The position numbers and the translations under genes were made by a program. Shown piece by piece: positions 9,017-18,448 of a DNA stretch of 64,000 bases; the first letter of the stretch is position 1, and the number at the start of each line of letters is the position of its first letter. This DNA is from Pseudomonadales bacterium. Its GTDB lineage: Bacteria > Pseudomonadota > Gammaproteobacteria > Pseudomonadales > Pseudohongiellaceae. The notes under the pieces are model-generated. The model saw only the letters and a list, made by a program, of their open reading frames with translations, did no database searches and was not told the origin of the DNA. Location: NCBI GenBank assembly GCA_024234325.1, contig JACKOJ010000001.1:620001-684000 (forward strand), read 5' to 3'.

Positions 9017-9493
9017 CTATAGATGTTCGATCTTGACGATTTCGTAGTCGATATCACCGGCCGGTGCCTTGACCACGATATCCTCCCCCACTTCCTTGCC
9101 CATAATGGCGCGCGAAATGGGTGAGGCCACCGAAATGCGCCCCGCCCTCACATCGGCTTCATCTTCGCCCACGATCTGGTAAACCACCTCGGCGTCGGTA
9201 TCGACATTGAGCAGTGTCACCGTCGCACCAAAGATGACCCGCCCGGTGTTGGGGATAGCACGCACATCAATCACTTCCGAGTCGGCCAGCTTGCCTTCGA
9301 TTTCCTTGATGCGCCCCTCACAGAAACTCTGCTGTTCGCGCGCGGCGTGATACTCGGCGTTCTCCTTGAGATCGCCATGCTCGCGAGCCTCGGCAATCGC
9401 CTGGATAATGCGGGGACGCCGTTCTGTCTTCAGCTCGTTCAGTTCCTCGCGCAAACGCTCGGCGCCTGCCACGGTCATGGGGACTTTTCTCAT
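9017..9493 (-). CDS. greA: Transcription elongation factor GreA
   Basis: GreA rescues backtracked RNA polymerase by stimulating transcript cleavage. The 158-residue protein has the N-terminal coiled coil with the tip acidic pair (AREHGDLKENAEYHAAREQQ) and the C-terminal FKBP-like domain ending in DIDYEIVKIEHL. Its ATG overlaps the carB stop by four bases, placing it at the end of the dapB-carA-carB-greA series. Confidence 0.97.
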   Translation of the reverse strand: MRKVPMTVAGAERLREELNELKTERRPRIIQAIAEAREHGDLKENAEYHAAREQQSFCEGRIKEIEGKLADSEVIDVRAIPNTGRVIFGATVTLLNVDTDAEVVYQIVGEDEADVRAGRISVASPISRAIMGKEVGEDIVVKAPAGDIDYEIVKIEHL

Positions 9494-12400
9494 AGCTCTG
9501 CGTGCAACTCCTGAATCGTGTACACCGAGAGCTTATCACCGAACTCCAGCGCTTCACAGACCGCCAGGGCACCAGCGACCGTCGTGGTACAGGACACATC
9601 GTGGCGCAGTGCAGTACGGCGGATGATGGAGGAATCCGCAATCGCCTGCTTGCCCTCGGTGGTATTGACCACCAGTTGCACCTCTTCGTTCTTGATCATG
9701 TCCACGATGTGCGGACGCCCTTCGTTCACTTTGTTGACCTGCGTTACCGGCAGCCCTGCCTCAGCGATTACCGCAGCAGTCCCATGTGTCGCCAGCAGAG
9801 CAAAACCCAGTTTATGCAACTTGCCTGCAACCTCTGCCACGCGTGGTTTGTCGGCATCACGCACACTGATGAACACCGCACCCTGTGCCCTGATTTCCTC
9901 ACCGGCACCAATCTGGGACTTGGCAAAGGCTTCAGCGAAGGTACGACCCACGCCCATGACCTCGCCGGTGGACTTCATCTCTGGCCCCAGAATCGGGTCA
10001 ACACCCGGGAACTTGTTAAACGGAAACACCGCTTCCTTGACAGCAAAATTGTGTGGCACGATTTCTTTCTCGAAGCCCTGCTCTTTCAGGCTCATGCCTG
10101 CCATGCAACGGGCAGCCACCTTGGCCAGGGAAACCCCAATGCATTTGGAGACAAATGGCACGGTACGCGAAGCACGCGGGTTGACTTCGATCACGTAAAT
10201 CTCACCATCCTGGTAGGCCAACTGCGTGTTCATGAGCCCCACCACCTTCAGCTCACGGGCCAGCATGGTGACCTGCTCACGAATGCGGTTCTGCACTTCT
10301 TCCGGGAGATTGTAGGGTGGCAGCGAACAGGCGGAATCACCGGAGTGCACACCTGCCTGCTCAATATGCTGCATGATGGCTCCCACAACCACCTGCTGAC
10401 CATCACTGACCAGGTCAACGTCAATCTCGATTGCGGCATTCAGGAAGTAATCCAGCAGCACCGGACTTTCATTGCCCACCTTCACGGAATTGCGCATGTA
10501 GCGGCGCAGCTCTTCCTCGTTGTAGACGATCTCCATGGCACGACCGCCCAGCACATAGGAGGGACGTACTACCAGCGGATAGGAAATGCGTTCGGCGGCC
10601 GCGATACTCTCCTCGAAGCTGCGCACGATGCAGTTCGGCGGCTGCTTCAGCCCCAGCTTCTGGATCATGCGCTGGAAGCGCTCGCGATCTTCAGCCAGGT
10701 CAATCGCATCGGCGGAAGTTCCGATGATGGGCACACCAGCGGCCTCAAGACGGGTCACCAGGTTCAAGGGCGTCTGACCGCCAAACTGGACGATCACGCC
10801 GTGCGGTTTCTCCAGTTGCGCGATCTCGATCACGTCCTCGAAGGTCACCGGCTCAAAGTAGAGACGGTCGGAAATGTTGTAGTCTGTGGACACCGTCTCC
10901 GGGTTACAGTTCACCATGATGGTCTCGTAACCGTCTTCACGCATAGCGAGTGCCGCATGCACACAGCAGTAGTCAAACTCGATACCCTGACCGATACGGT
11001 TCGGCCCGCCACCCAGCACCATGATCTTCTTGCGATCGGAAGGGAGCGCCTCGCACTCTTCTTCGTAGGTGGAATACATATAGGCGGTCGTGGACACAAA
11101 TTCCGCCGCACAGGTATCAACGCGCTTGTACACCGGGCGAATGCCCAGCGCGTGTCGATGTTTCTGCACCGTCAGCTCCGGCACTTTCAGCAGGGTCGCG
11201 ATGCGCGCGTCGGAAAAGCCCTTCTGCTTGAGACGGAACAGCGTGTCGTAATCAAACTGATCCAGCGTCATGGAGGCCATGCGCGCCTCTTCGTGCATCA
11301 GGTCTTCGATCTGTACCAGGAACCACGGGTCAATGCCCGTCAGATCTGCAACCGTGTCCACGCTCCAGCCCTGACGGAAGGCATCGGCGATATACCAGAC
11401 GCGCTCGCCGCCGGCATCCTTCAGCTCGCGCTTGAGAATATCCATGGAGTCGCTGAGTTCAGTTTCCAGCACCGGATCGAAGCCGGACACGCCCACTTCC
11501 AGCCCGCGCAATGCTTTCTGGATGGACTCCTGGAAGGTACGTCCGATGGCCATGACTTCGCCCACAGATTTCATCTGTGTGGTAATGCGGTCGTTGGTTT
11601 CCGGGAATTTCTCGAAGGTGAAACGCGGAATCTTGGTGACCACGTAGTCAATGGTCGGCTCGAAGGACGACGGCGTGGCGCCCCCGGTAATTTCGTTGCG
11701 CAGCTCGTCCAGGGTGTAGCCCACTGCGAGCTTGGCGGCCACGCGGGCAATCGGGAAGCCGGTAGCCTTTGACGCCAGCGCTGACGAGCGGGACACACGC
11801 GGGTTCATCTCGATGATCACCACACGTCCCGTGCGTGGGCACATGCCGAACTGCACGTTGGAGCCACCGGTCTCGACGCCGATCTCGCGCAGCACCGCAA
11901 TCGCGGCATTGCGCAGCACCTGATATTCCTTGTCGGTCAGGGTCTGGGATGGCGCTACGGTGATGGAGTCCCCCGTATGCACCCCCATGGCATCGAAGTT
12001 CTCGATGGTACACACGATGATGCAGTTGTCATTGCGATCGCGCACCACCTCAAGCTCGTATTCCTTCCAGCCGATCAGGGATTCGTCGATCAGCAGCTCG
12101 TTGATTGGCGAAAGTTCAAGACCGCGGGTACAGATCTCGATGAACTCTTCCTTGTTGTAAGCGATGCCGCCGCCACTGCCACCCAGAGTAAAGGAGGGGC
12201 GAATGATGCAGGGAAAGCCCACCTGGTCCAGCGCCGCAAAGGCCTCGTCCATGTTGTGGGCCATGCCATGGGCCGGAGTCTCCAGGCCGATGGAGCGCAT
12301 GGCTCGATCGAACAGCTCACGGTTCTCGGCCTTGTCGATGGCGTCGCAGCTCGCGCCGATCAGCTCCACCCCGTACTTGTCCAGCACGCCGTGGCGGTTC

Positions 12401-12705
12401 AGGTCGAGCGCACAGTTCAGCGCCGTCTGGCCACCCATGGTCGGCAGAATGGCGTCCGGGCGCTCCTTCTCGATGATCTTTTCCACAATCTCCCAGGTCA
12501 CCGGCTCGATGTAGGTCGCATCGGCCATCGCCGGGTCTGTCATGATGGTGGCAGGATTCGAGTTGACGAGAATGACGCGATAGCCTTCCTCGCGCAGCGC
12601 CTGGCAGGCCTGGGCACCGGAATAGTCAAACTCGCAGGCCTGTCCGATGACGATGGGGCCTGCACCGAGGATGAGGATACTGTTGATGTCGGATCGTTTT
12701 GGCAT
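9490..12705 (-). CDS. carB: Carbamoyl-phosphate synthase large subunit
   Basis: CarB makes carbamoyl phosphate from bicarbonate, ATP and CarA-delivered ammonia for arginine and pyrimidine synthesis. The 1071-residue protein has two tandem ATP-grasp halves, each opening with an ILGAGPIVIGQ / VLGGGPNRIGQ glycine-rich motif, and a C-terminal MGS-like allosteric domain (about 935 onward) where UMP and ornithine bind in the family. An in-frame TTG lies two codons upstream, but MPKRSDI matches E. coli MPKRTDI, so the ATG at 12705 was chosen. The stop overlaps the greA start. Confidence 0.97.
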   Translation of the reverse strand: MPKRSDINSILILGAGPIVIGQACEFDYSGAQACQALREEGYRVILVNSNPATIMTDPAMADATYIEPVTWEIVEKIIEKERPDAILPTMGGQTALNCALDLNRHGVLDKYGVELIGASCDAIDKAENRELFDRAMRSIGLETPAHGMAHNMDEAFAALDQVGFPCIIRPSFTLGGSGGGIAYNKEEFIEICTRGLELSPINELLIDESLIGWKEYELEVVRDRNDNCIIVCTIENFDAMGVHTGDSITVAPSQTLTDKEYQVLRNAAIAVLREIGVETGGSNVQFGMCPRTGRVVIIEMNPRVSRSSALASKATGFPIARVAAKLAVGYTLDELRNEITGGATPSSFEPTIDYVVTKIPRFTFEKFPETNDRITTQMKSVGEVMAIGRTFQESIQKALRGLEVGVSGFDPVLETELSDSMDILKRELKDAGGERVWYIADAFRQGWSVDTVADLTGIDPWFLVQIEDLMHEEARMASMTLDQFDYDTLFRLKQKGFSDARIATLLKVPELTVQKHRHALGIRPVYKRVDTCAAEFVSTTAYMYSTYEEECEALPSDRKKIMVLGGGPNRIGQGIEFDYCCVHAALAMREDGYETIMVNCNPETVSTDYNISDRLYFEPVTFEDVIEIAQLEKPHGVIVQFGGQTPLNLVTRLEAAGVPIIGTSADAIDLAEDRERFQRMIQKLGLKQPPNCIVRSFEESIAAAERISYPLVVRPSYVLGGRAMEIVYNEEELRRYMRNSVKVGNESPVLLDYFLNAAIEIDVDLVSDGQQVVVGAIMQHIEQAGVHSGDSACSLPPYNLPEEVQNRIREQVTMLARELKVVGLMNTQLAYQDGEIYVIEVNPRASRTVPFVSKCIGVSLAKVAARCMAGMSLKEQGFEKEIVPHNFAVKEAVFPFNKFPGVDPILGPEMKSTGEVMGVGRTFAEAFAKSQIGAGEEIRAQGAVFISVRDADKPRVAEVAGKLHKLGFALLATHGTAAVIAEAGLPVTQVNKVNEGRPHIVDMIKNEEVQLVVNTTEGKQAIADSSIIRRTALRHDVSCTTTVAGALAVCEALEFGDKLSVYTIQELHAEL

Positions 12706-12798
12706 ATTCAAACCGTAGGTCTAGTGGCCACCCGCAGGCGTGGCAGCCGGTTCATCTTCTTTTCCATCCGGCAGGCACGCCCGCCGGGGAACAAGGGT

Positions 12799-13944
12799 TC
12801 AGTGCCCGCCGTTTGCCTTCATCAGATCAATGAAGTGATCAAACAGGGAGGTAATGTCGTGCGGCCCCGGGCTGGCTTCCGGGTGACCCTGGAAGGCAAA
12901 CGCGGGTTTGTCCGTTCTTTCCACTCCCTGCAGGGAGCCATCAAACAGGGAGCGATGCGTGGCTTTCAGGTTTGCCGGCAGCGTCTTTTCGTCCACCGCA
13001 AAACCGTGGTTCTGGCTGGTGATAAAGACCGTGCCCCTGGCAATATCCAGCACCGGGTGGTTGGCGCCATGATGCCCAAGGCGCATCTTGACGGTCTGCG
13101 CGCCGCAGGCCAGCGCCAGAATCTGACACCCCAGACAGATGCCGAACACCGGGATGTCCAGCTCCAGAAAACGCCTGGTCGCCGCAATGGCGTAATCGCA
13201 CGGCTCGGGATCGCCCGGCCCGTTGGACAGGAACACACCATCGGGAGCAAGCGCCAGCACCTCCTCGGCAGAGGTCTTTGCAGGCACCACGGTTACCTTG
13301 CAATTGCGATCCGACAGGTGGCGCAAAATATTGCGCTTGACACCGAAGTCATAGGCAACGACATGGAATGGCTCGCTGCGGGCACTCTCGGGATGCCCCA
13401 CCCCTCGCTGCCACAGACCGGCACTCCATTCATAGGAACCGGGAGTGGTCACTTCCTTGGCCAGATCCATGCCCTTGAGCCCCGGGAAGAGCCGCGCCTG
13501 CTCCAGCGCCTTCTCTTCACCGCCTTCCTTCAGGGCATCGCCTGTCAGCAGGCAACCGTTCATCGGCCCCTTGTCCCGCAAAAGACGCGTGAGCCGACGG
13601 GTATCGATATCCGCGATGGCGACAACATTGCGCGCTCTCAGAAAGGATTCCAGATCAGATTCCTTCCGCCAGTTGCTGGCCATGCGGGAAAGATCGCGAA
13701 TCACGAGTCCGGAGGCCCAGACATTGTCGGATTCATTGTCTTCGTCGTTGGCACCGGTGTTGCCAATGTGTGGATAGGTAAGCGTGACGATCTGGCGTGC
13801 ATAGGACGGGTCAGTCAGAATCTCCTGATAACCCGTCATGGAGGTGTTGAACACCACCTCGCCACTGGACATGCCGTGGGCACCAATCGCCCGGCCACGA
13901 AATATACTGCCATCTTCCAATGCCAGTACCGCTGTAATACTCAA
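12799..13944 (-). CDS. carA: Carbamoyl-phosphate synthase small subunit (glutaminase)
   Basis: CarA hydrolyses glutamine to feed ammonia to CarB. The 381-residue protein has the CarA N-terminal domain and a class I glutamine amidotransferase domain with nucleophile Cys270 in GICLGCQIL and the His/Glu pair in GHPEASPGPHD. The residue three after the nucleophile is Cys where E. coli has His. The start codon is TTG with GGGAGA five bases upstream; a UUG start is also reported for Pseudomonas carA, as I recall. A leader with an attenuator precedes it. Confidence 0.96.
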   Translation of the reverse strand: MSITAVLALEDGSIFRGRAIGAHGMSSGEVVFNTSMTGYQEILTDPSYARQIVTLTYPHIGNTGANDEDNESDNVWASGLVIRDLSRMASNWRKESDLESFLRARNVVAIADIDTRRLTRLLRDKGPMNGCLLTGDALKEGGEEKALEQARLFPGLKGMDLAKEVTTPGSYEWSAGLWQRGVGHPESARSEPFHVVAYDFGVKRNILRHLSDRNCKVTVVPAKTSAEEVLALAPDGVFLSNGPGDPEPCDYAIAATRRFLELDIPVFGICLGCQILALACGAQTVKMRLGHHGANHPVLDIARGTVFITSQNHGFAVDEKTLPANLKATHRSLFDGSLQGVERTDKPAFAFQGHPEASPGPHDITSLFDHFIDLMKANGGH

Positions 13945-13977
13945 TGCCGTCTCCCGATAATGCGCGCATCACAGGCG

Positions 13978-14014
13978 AAAAAAAGCGGAATGAAACGTGT
14001 GCTTCATTCCGCTT
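13978..14014 (-). terminator. Terminator/attenuator in the carA leader
   Basis: On the minus strand AGCGGAATGAA, a short loop and TTCATTCCGCT form an 11-bp stem followed by seven T. It lies between the candidate carA promoter and the TTG start, so it can end transcription before carA. The stop codon of a 14-codon leader ORF falls inside the first stem arm. Confidence 0.8.
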
Positions 14015-14048
14015 TTGTTGAATTCGTGATGTGCTCAGATGTAAACAT
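14004..14048 (-). CDS. Possible 14-codon leader peptide of carAB
   Basis: A short ORF (MFTSEHITNSTKAE) begins just downstream of the candidate carA promoter and ends with TGA inside the ascending arm of the terminator hairpin. That geometry resembles translation-coupled attenuators of the pyrBI type. No good ribosome binding site is visible ahead of the ATG, and the peptide has no run of arginine codons. It is a hypothesis based on position, not on homology. Confidence 0.35.
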   Translation of the reverse strand: MFTSEHITNSTKAE

Positions 14049-14059
14049 ACTGAGGCCGC

Positions 14060-14089
14060 ATTCTAACGGAATTTGGCCTCGGGTGTCTA
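14060..14089 (-). promoter_or_regulatory. Candidate sigma-70 promoter for carAB
   Basis: On the minus strand TAGACA, an 18-base spacer and TAGAAT give five of six matches in each box. It lies between the dapB stop and the carA leader hairpin and predicts a leader of about 110 bases. An imperfect inverted repeat GAGGCC/GGCCTC overlaps it (14052-14080). Confidence 0.5.
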
Positions 14090-14123
14090 CGTAAGCTGAC
14101 ACTGCTTTGACAGGATTGTGCCC

Positions 14124-14927
14124 TCAGGTGAACAGCACGTCGTCAATCGAATACAGTCCAGCGGGCTTTCCAGCCAGCCAGGCGGCAGCTCTCACCGCGC
14201 CTTTCGCAAAGGTCATGCGGCTGCTGGCTTTGTGAGTAATCTCCACTCTCTCGCCAGGTCCCGCAAATATCACGGTGTGATCGCCCACGATATCGCCTGC
14301 CCGAATAGTGGCAAAACCGATGGTCTTGCTGTCGCGCTCGCCGGTAATTCCCTCTCGCCCGTACACCGCAACCTCTTTCAGATCACGCCCCAGAGCATCG
14401 GCGATGACTTCGCCCATGCGCAGCGCGGTACCAGAGGGCGCATCTTTCTTGAAACGGTGATGCGCCTCGACAATTTCAATATCCATTTCCTCGCCGATGA
14501 CACGCGCGGCCATGTCGAGCAGCTTCAGGCACAGATTTACTCCCACACTCATATTGGGTGCAAAGACCACCGGAATTTCCTGTGCCACATCGCGTATCTG
14601 CTGCTTTTCCGCGTCGCTGAACCCGGTGGTGCCGATGACAATGGCCTTGCCATGGCGACGACAGAACTCCAGATGCGCCAGGGTCGATGCACAGGAGGTA
14701 AAGTCAATGAGCACGTCAAATCCGGATGCCTGATCCTCCAGCCCCGCGACCGCCGCAACTCCGGTCGCGGCAACGCCTGCCAGCAGTCCCAGGTCCTGTC
14801 CCAGCGCCGGGTCGTCCGCCAGCACGGTGCCGACACTGACCTTCAGGGGCGCGTCGCTCAGGCTGACCGCCTCGACAAGAGTTTTGCCCATACGTCCGGC
14901 CACGCCGGCAATTGCCACGTTAATCAT
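14124..14927 (-). CDS. dapB: 4-hydroxy-tetrahydrodipicolinate reductase
   Basis: DapB reduces 4-hydroxy-tetrahydrodipicolinate in lysine and meso-diaminopimelate synthesis. The 267-residue protein has the NAD(P) motif IAGVAGRMG, the IGTTGFS loop and the catalytic EAHHRFKKDAPSGTAL segment. An in-frame GTG at 14939 would add four residues; the ATG at 14927 is favoured by family length. It is first in the dapB-carA-carB-greA row; the dnaJ usually found upstream is absent here. Confidence 0.96.
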   Translation of the reverse strand: MINVAIAGVAGRMGKTLVEAVSLSDAPLKVSVGTVLADDPALGQDLGLLAGVAATGVAAVAGLEDQASGFDVLIDFTSCASTLAHLEFCRRHGKAIVIGTTGFSDAEKQQIRDVAQEIPVVFAPNMSVGVNLCLKLLDMAARVIGEEMDIEIVEAHHRFKKDAPSGTALRMGEVIADALGRDLKEVAVYGREGITGERDSKTIGFATIRAGDIVGDHTVIFAGPGERVEITHKASSRMTFAKGAVRAAAWLAGKPAGLYSIDDVLFT

Positions 14928-15167
14928 CTTGATTCTCACTGTTCATGGGAGGCGGGATTATAGCCTTCCCTGCTACCCCTGACCACGCCATCAAAGCCCC
15001 TGTCTGGTTACGCCATCACCCGTCAGCAGATCGCAAATCACTTGCTGCCTATGGCGATATTGGGCAAACTCCTCACTCGACTGCCCCGGGCAGGGCATCT
15101 TTCTGATTTATACTTGATTTGTCGAAAAAAAACCCACCAGCAGTGTTATCTGGTTCCCCGAAAAGAA

Positions 15168-15719
15168 ATGAGCGAAACACCGGTCTTGGACGATAGACAG
15201 AAGCAGCAGCGATATGAATCGCTTGTCGACGCGTTGTACCAGGACGTGTATCGCTATGCCTATTGGCTGTGCAAAAACGGCGCCCTGGCTGAAGATCTGG
15301 TCCAGGAAACTTTTTTGCGCGCCTGGCGGTCTTTGGACAGCCTGCAGAATGACAAGGCGGCCAAAGCCTGGCTTTTCACCATTCTTCGGCGGGAGAACGC
15401 ACGTCTTTACGAGCGCTACCGACCGGATCTGGTCGATATTGAAGACCAGTCCCTGATGGACTCTGTCGATAACGAGCCAGACCAGCGCATGGACCGGAAA
15501 CTGCTGCACGATGCGATTGCATCACTGGAAAAGGACTATCGCGAACCCCTTCTGCTGCAGGTGATTGGAGGGTTCAGTGGGAAGGAAATCGCCGAGATAC
15601 TTGATCTGAACAACAACACCGTCATGACGCGTCTGTTCCGGGCGCGGGGCAAACTCAAGCATGTGTTTTTCCCCGACGGTGACCCGGACGCAGGCCTCGA
15701 CGAACCACCAGATGAATAG
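15168..15719 (+). CDS. ECF-type RNA polymerase sigma factor
   Basis: A 183-residue sigma-70-family factor with only regions 2 and 4. Region 2 (about 20-85) contains YRYAYWLCKNGALAEDLVQETFLRAWRSL and the AWLFTILRRE helix; region 4 (about 113-165) contains the helix-turn-helix FSGKEIAEILDLNNNTVMTRLFRARGKLK. The start at 15168 follows an AAAAGAA purine run; the frame is open upstream but not conserved-looking. It is followed by a DUF3379 gene, a recurring pairing in marine gammaproteobacteria, so it probably forms a sigma/anti-sigma unit. The signal and regulon cannot be read from sequence. Confidence 0.9.
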   Translation: MSETPVLDDRQKQQRYESLVDALYQDVYRYAYWLCKNGALAEDLVQETFLRAWRSLDSLQNDKAAKAWLFTILRRENARLYERYRPDLVDIEDQSLMDSVDNEPDQRMDRKLLHDAIASLEKDYREPLLLQVIGGFSGKEIAEILDLNNNTVMTRLFRARGKLKHVFFPDGDPDAGLDEPPDE

Positions 15720-15790
15720 GATCCGGTCGATTCCGGTTCCATTTAACATCCACACACGGGGTATCTAACCCCTTAAAGAGTCCAACCGAA

Positions 15791-16525
15791 ATGGATGATT
15801 TAGAATTTAGAAGACGTGCTTTTGCCAATCCTCACGACCAGGACCCCGAGTTTCTGGCCGCAGCGGCAGCAAGCCCCGAGCGCTCCCGCGTGTTGTCCCA
15901 GCTTCAGGTACTCGATGAAAGGGTCAGCAAGGCTGCGCGGTCGGTGCCGGTACCGAAGGATCTCGCGGCACGGCTGAAGGCGCGAGAAGTGCCTGCTCAC
16001 AAACCTGAAAAGACAAGCATGCGCCGTTATTTTGCGGTCGCTGCGAGCCTGATCGTGGCTATTGGCCTGATTCTGTCGCCGGGACTCATCACTGCTCGCC
16101 CAAGCGCGGCGGACATGAAGTTCCACGATGACGTGATCGGCCATGTGTACCGCGAAATTGCACGCTACAGTCCCGGTCTGGACGACATCAGTCTGAACCA
16201 GATCAATTCCGTGCTGGAGGAGACAGGCGGGCACCTGCGTGACGACGACCAGATCAAGCAGATGCACTTCAAGTTCGCGAATGGCTGCAGCATTGCCCAG
16301 AACAGCAAGGGTGCTCACATCGTGCTTGATGGCAGCAGGGGCGCGGTCTCCGTCATTGTCGTGCACAACTCTCCGGTTACCACCAAGTTTGACGTCAACG
16401 ACTCCCGTTTTGCGGGCAAGATCATTCCCTTTGGCGAAGGCAACCTGATTATCGTCGGCGAAAAGGACGAGCCTCTGGATGTCTACGAAAACATGATCGA
16501 ATCCGCTTTCGAGTGGTCGAGGTAA
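15791..16525 (+). CDS. DUF3379 membrane protein, probable anti-sigma factor
   Basis: A 244-residue protein with a charged N-terminal cytoplasmic part (1-78), one membrane segment (about 80-102) and a C-terminal periplasmic domain. It begins 71 bases after the ECF sigma gene in the same direction. This topology and pairing fit an anti-sigma factor that holds the sigma factor at the membrane, but the family function is an inference. The periplasmic part contains a single Cys (about residue 177, NGCSIAQ) and no recognised enzyme motif. Confidence 0.75.
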   Translation: MDDLEFRRRAFANPHDQDPEFLAAAAASPERSRVLSQLQVLDERVSKAARSVPVPKDLAARLKAREVPAHKPEKTSMRRYFAVAASLIVAIGLILSPGLITARPSAADMKFHDDVIGHVYREIARYSPGLDDISLNQINSVLEETGGHLRDDDQIKQMHFKFANGCSIAQNSKGAHIVLDGSRGAVSVIVVHNSPVTTKFDVNDSRFAGKIIPFGEGNLIIVGEKDEPLDVYENMIESAFEWSR

Positions 16526-16541
16526 ACACTGCGGACGCAGA

Positions 16542-18320
16542 TCAGAACTGGTCTGCGTCCATTGCCATCAGCGAGGCCGCACCCGCCTCAATCTCTGTCA
16601 CCAACGCCGACACGCCCGGCATCACTCTGTCCACAAAGAAGCGGGCCGTCTTGAGTTTAGCGTCGTAGTAACTGATATCGCTTGCCCCATCTGCCAGTGC
16701 CCGCTCTGCTGCCTGCACCATTCGGGCCCACATAAAACCGTACAGCATCAGGGTCACCAGACGCAGATACGGAACCGATGCAGCCCCGATCTCGTCGGCA
16801 TTTTCTTCGCCACGTTTCCGCAGACGCTGACTGACTTCCTGGACATTGCCCAAAACAGAGCGCAAGGGTGCCACCAGCCAATCGGCTGAGGCCTCGCCCT
16901 GCCAGGCGGCCAGGAACGCCTCGATCTCCTCCACCAGCACTTCCAGCAAGCCCTCGCGGTCGCGAACGAGTTTTCTGCCAGCCAGATCCAGCGCCTGAAC
17001 CCCGTTGGTCCCCTCGTATATCTGCGCAATTCTTGCATCGCGCACGTTCTGCTCCAGCCCCCACTCACGGACATAGCCATGACCACCCAGTACCTGCTGC
17101 GCCAGCACACACCCCTCAAAGCCGCGGTCCGAGAACGCGGCCTTGGCGACTGGCGTCAGGAAGGCAACCAGTTTACCGGCACGCTCCCGCACCCCGGCGT
17201 CCTCATGAAAATGAGCCCTGTCCAGTTGCGCCGCGACATAAACCGCCAGCGCCCTCCCCGCCTCCACGTCGGCACGTACGGTCAGCAGCATACGCCGGAC
17301 ATCCGGGTGCACGAGAATCGGGTCGGCCGGTCCGGCCGGATTGGCGACACCGTTGCCTGCACGCCCCTGCAGGCGCTCCCGGGCGTACGCCGCTGCAATC
17401 TGATAGGAATGCTCTGCCAGACCCAGCCCCTGCAGGCCAATCGACAGACGCTCGTAATTCATCATGGTGAACATATAGGCCAGCCCCTTGTTGGGCTCCC
17501 CTACCAGATAGGCCCGGGCATTGTCGAAGTTCATCACACAGGTTGCCGACGCCCGAATTCCCATCTTGTGCTCAATGGCCCCGCAACTGACACCGTTGGC
17601 CTCCCCGCTGGCGGGCAGAGTCCTGGGGACCACGAACAGGGATATCCCCTTGGGGCCTTCCGGCGCCCCGGGCAGACGGGCCAGCACCAGATGAATGATG
17701 TTTTCGCAAAGATCGTGCTCACCGCCGGTGATAAAAATCTTGGTGCCGGTGACCCGGTAGGCATCCCCCTCGGGTTCCGCCCGCGTTTTCAGCATGCCGA
17801 GGTCGGTTCCCGCATGAGGCTCGGTCAGGCACATGGTGCCAGACCATTCACCGCTATACAGCCGGGGCAAATAGGTCTGCTTGAGTTCCTCGCTGCCATG
17901 ACGGGACAGGGTCAGACAAGCCCCCGCACTCAGAATGGGATACAGCGCAAAAGAGGCGTTGGCCGCCATGACCATCTCCTCCATCAGCACGGCGAGCACT
18001 TTGGGCATACCCTGCCCACCGTACTTGGGTTCTCCGGTCAGACCAATCCAGCCCCCTTCTGCATAGGCCTCGTACGCGTCACGGAAGCCCGCCGGGGTAC
18101 GCACCAACCCGCCCTCGAAATGACAGCCCTCTTCATCCCCCGAACGGTTCATGGGCGCCAGTAAGTCTTCGCAAACCCGGGCAGCCCCCTCCAGCACGGC
18201 ATCCATCAGATCCCTGCTCACCTCCTGGGTTCCTGGCATGGACGCCAGCATGGACTCTGCATCCTGAACCTCATGCAGAATGAACTGCATGTCCCTGACT
18301 GGTGCGCGATAGCTGCTCAT
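16542..18320 (-). CDS. Acyl-CoA dehydrogenase (long DmdC/FadE-like type)
   Basis: A 592-residue FAD-dependent acyl-CoA dehydrogenase. It opens with SYRAPVRDMQFILHEV, typical of the approximately 590-residue subgroup. It has the substrate/FAD segment MCLTEPHAGTDLG, the TGTKIFITGGEHD strand, and the C-terminal RIAQIYEGTNGVQALDLAGRKL. A C-terminal extension of the subgroup follows. The likely role is fatty-acid or related thioester beta-oxidation; the substrate cannot be assigned. The ATG at 18320 was chosen because upstream residues are not conserved-looking. It is convergent with the DUF3379 gene, 16 bases away. Confidence 0.9.
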   Translation of the reverse strand: MSSYRAPVRDMQFILHEVQDAESMLASMPGTQEVSRDLMDAVLEGAARVCEDLLAPMNRSGDEEGCHFEGGLVRTPAGFRDAYEAYAEGGWIGLTGEPKYGGQGMPKVLAVLMEEMVMAANASFALYPILSAGACLTLSRHGSEELKQTYLPRLYSGEWSGTMCLTEPHAGTDLGMLKTRAEPEGDAYRVTGTKIFITGGEHDLCENIIHLVLARLPGAPEGPKGISLFVVPRTLPASGEANGVSCGAIEHKMGIRASATCVMNFDNARAYLVGEPNKGLAYMFTMMNYERLSIGLQGLGLAEHSYQIAAAYARERLQGRAGNGVANPAGPADPILVHPDVRRMLLTVRADVEAGRALAVYVAAQLDRAHFHEDAGVRERAGKLVAFLTPVAKAAFSDRGFEGCVLAQQVLGGHGYVREWGLEQNVRDARIAQIYEGTNGVQALDLAGRKLVRDREGLLEVLVEEIEAFLAAWQGEASADWLVAPLRSVLGNVQEVSQRLRKRGEENADEIGAASVPYLRLVTLMLYGFMWARMVQAAERALADGASDISYYDAKLKTARFFVDRVMPGVSALVTEIEAGAASLMAMDADQF

Positions 18321-18448
18321 GGCCTCTCCTGCCGTCTCTCCGTTAGGTATTCCTGCATCTACGTTACTGAGGCTGTGCCTGCGGGTCAATCGCAACGCTG
18401 CTGCCACACACTACACTAAGCAGTAAACGCATGCCGGGGGAAACAGAT

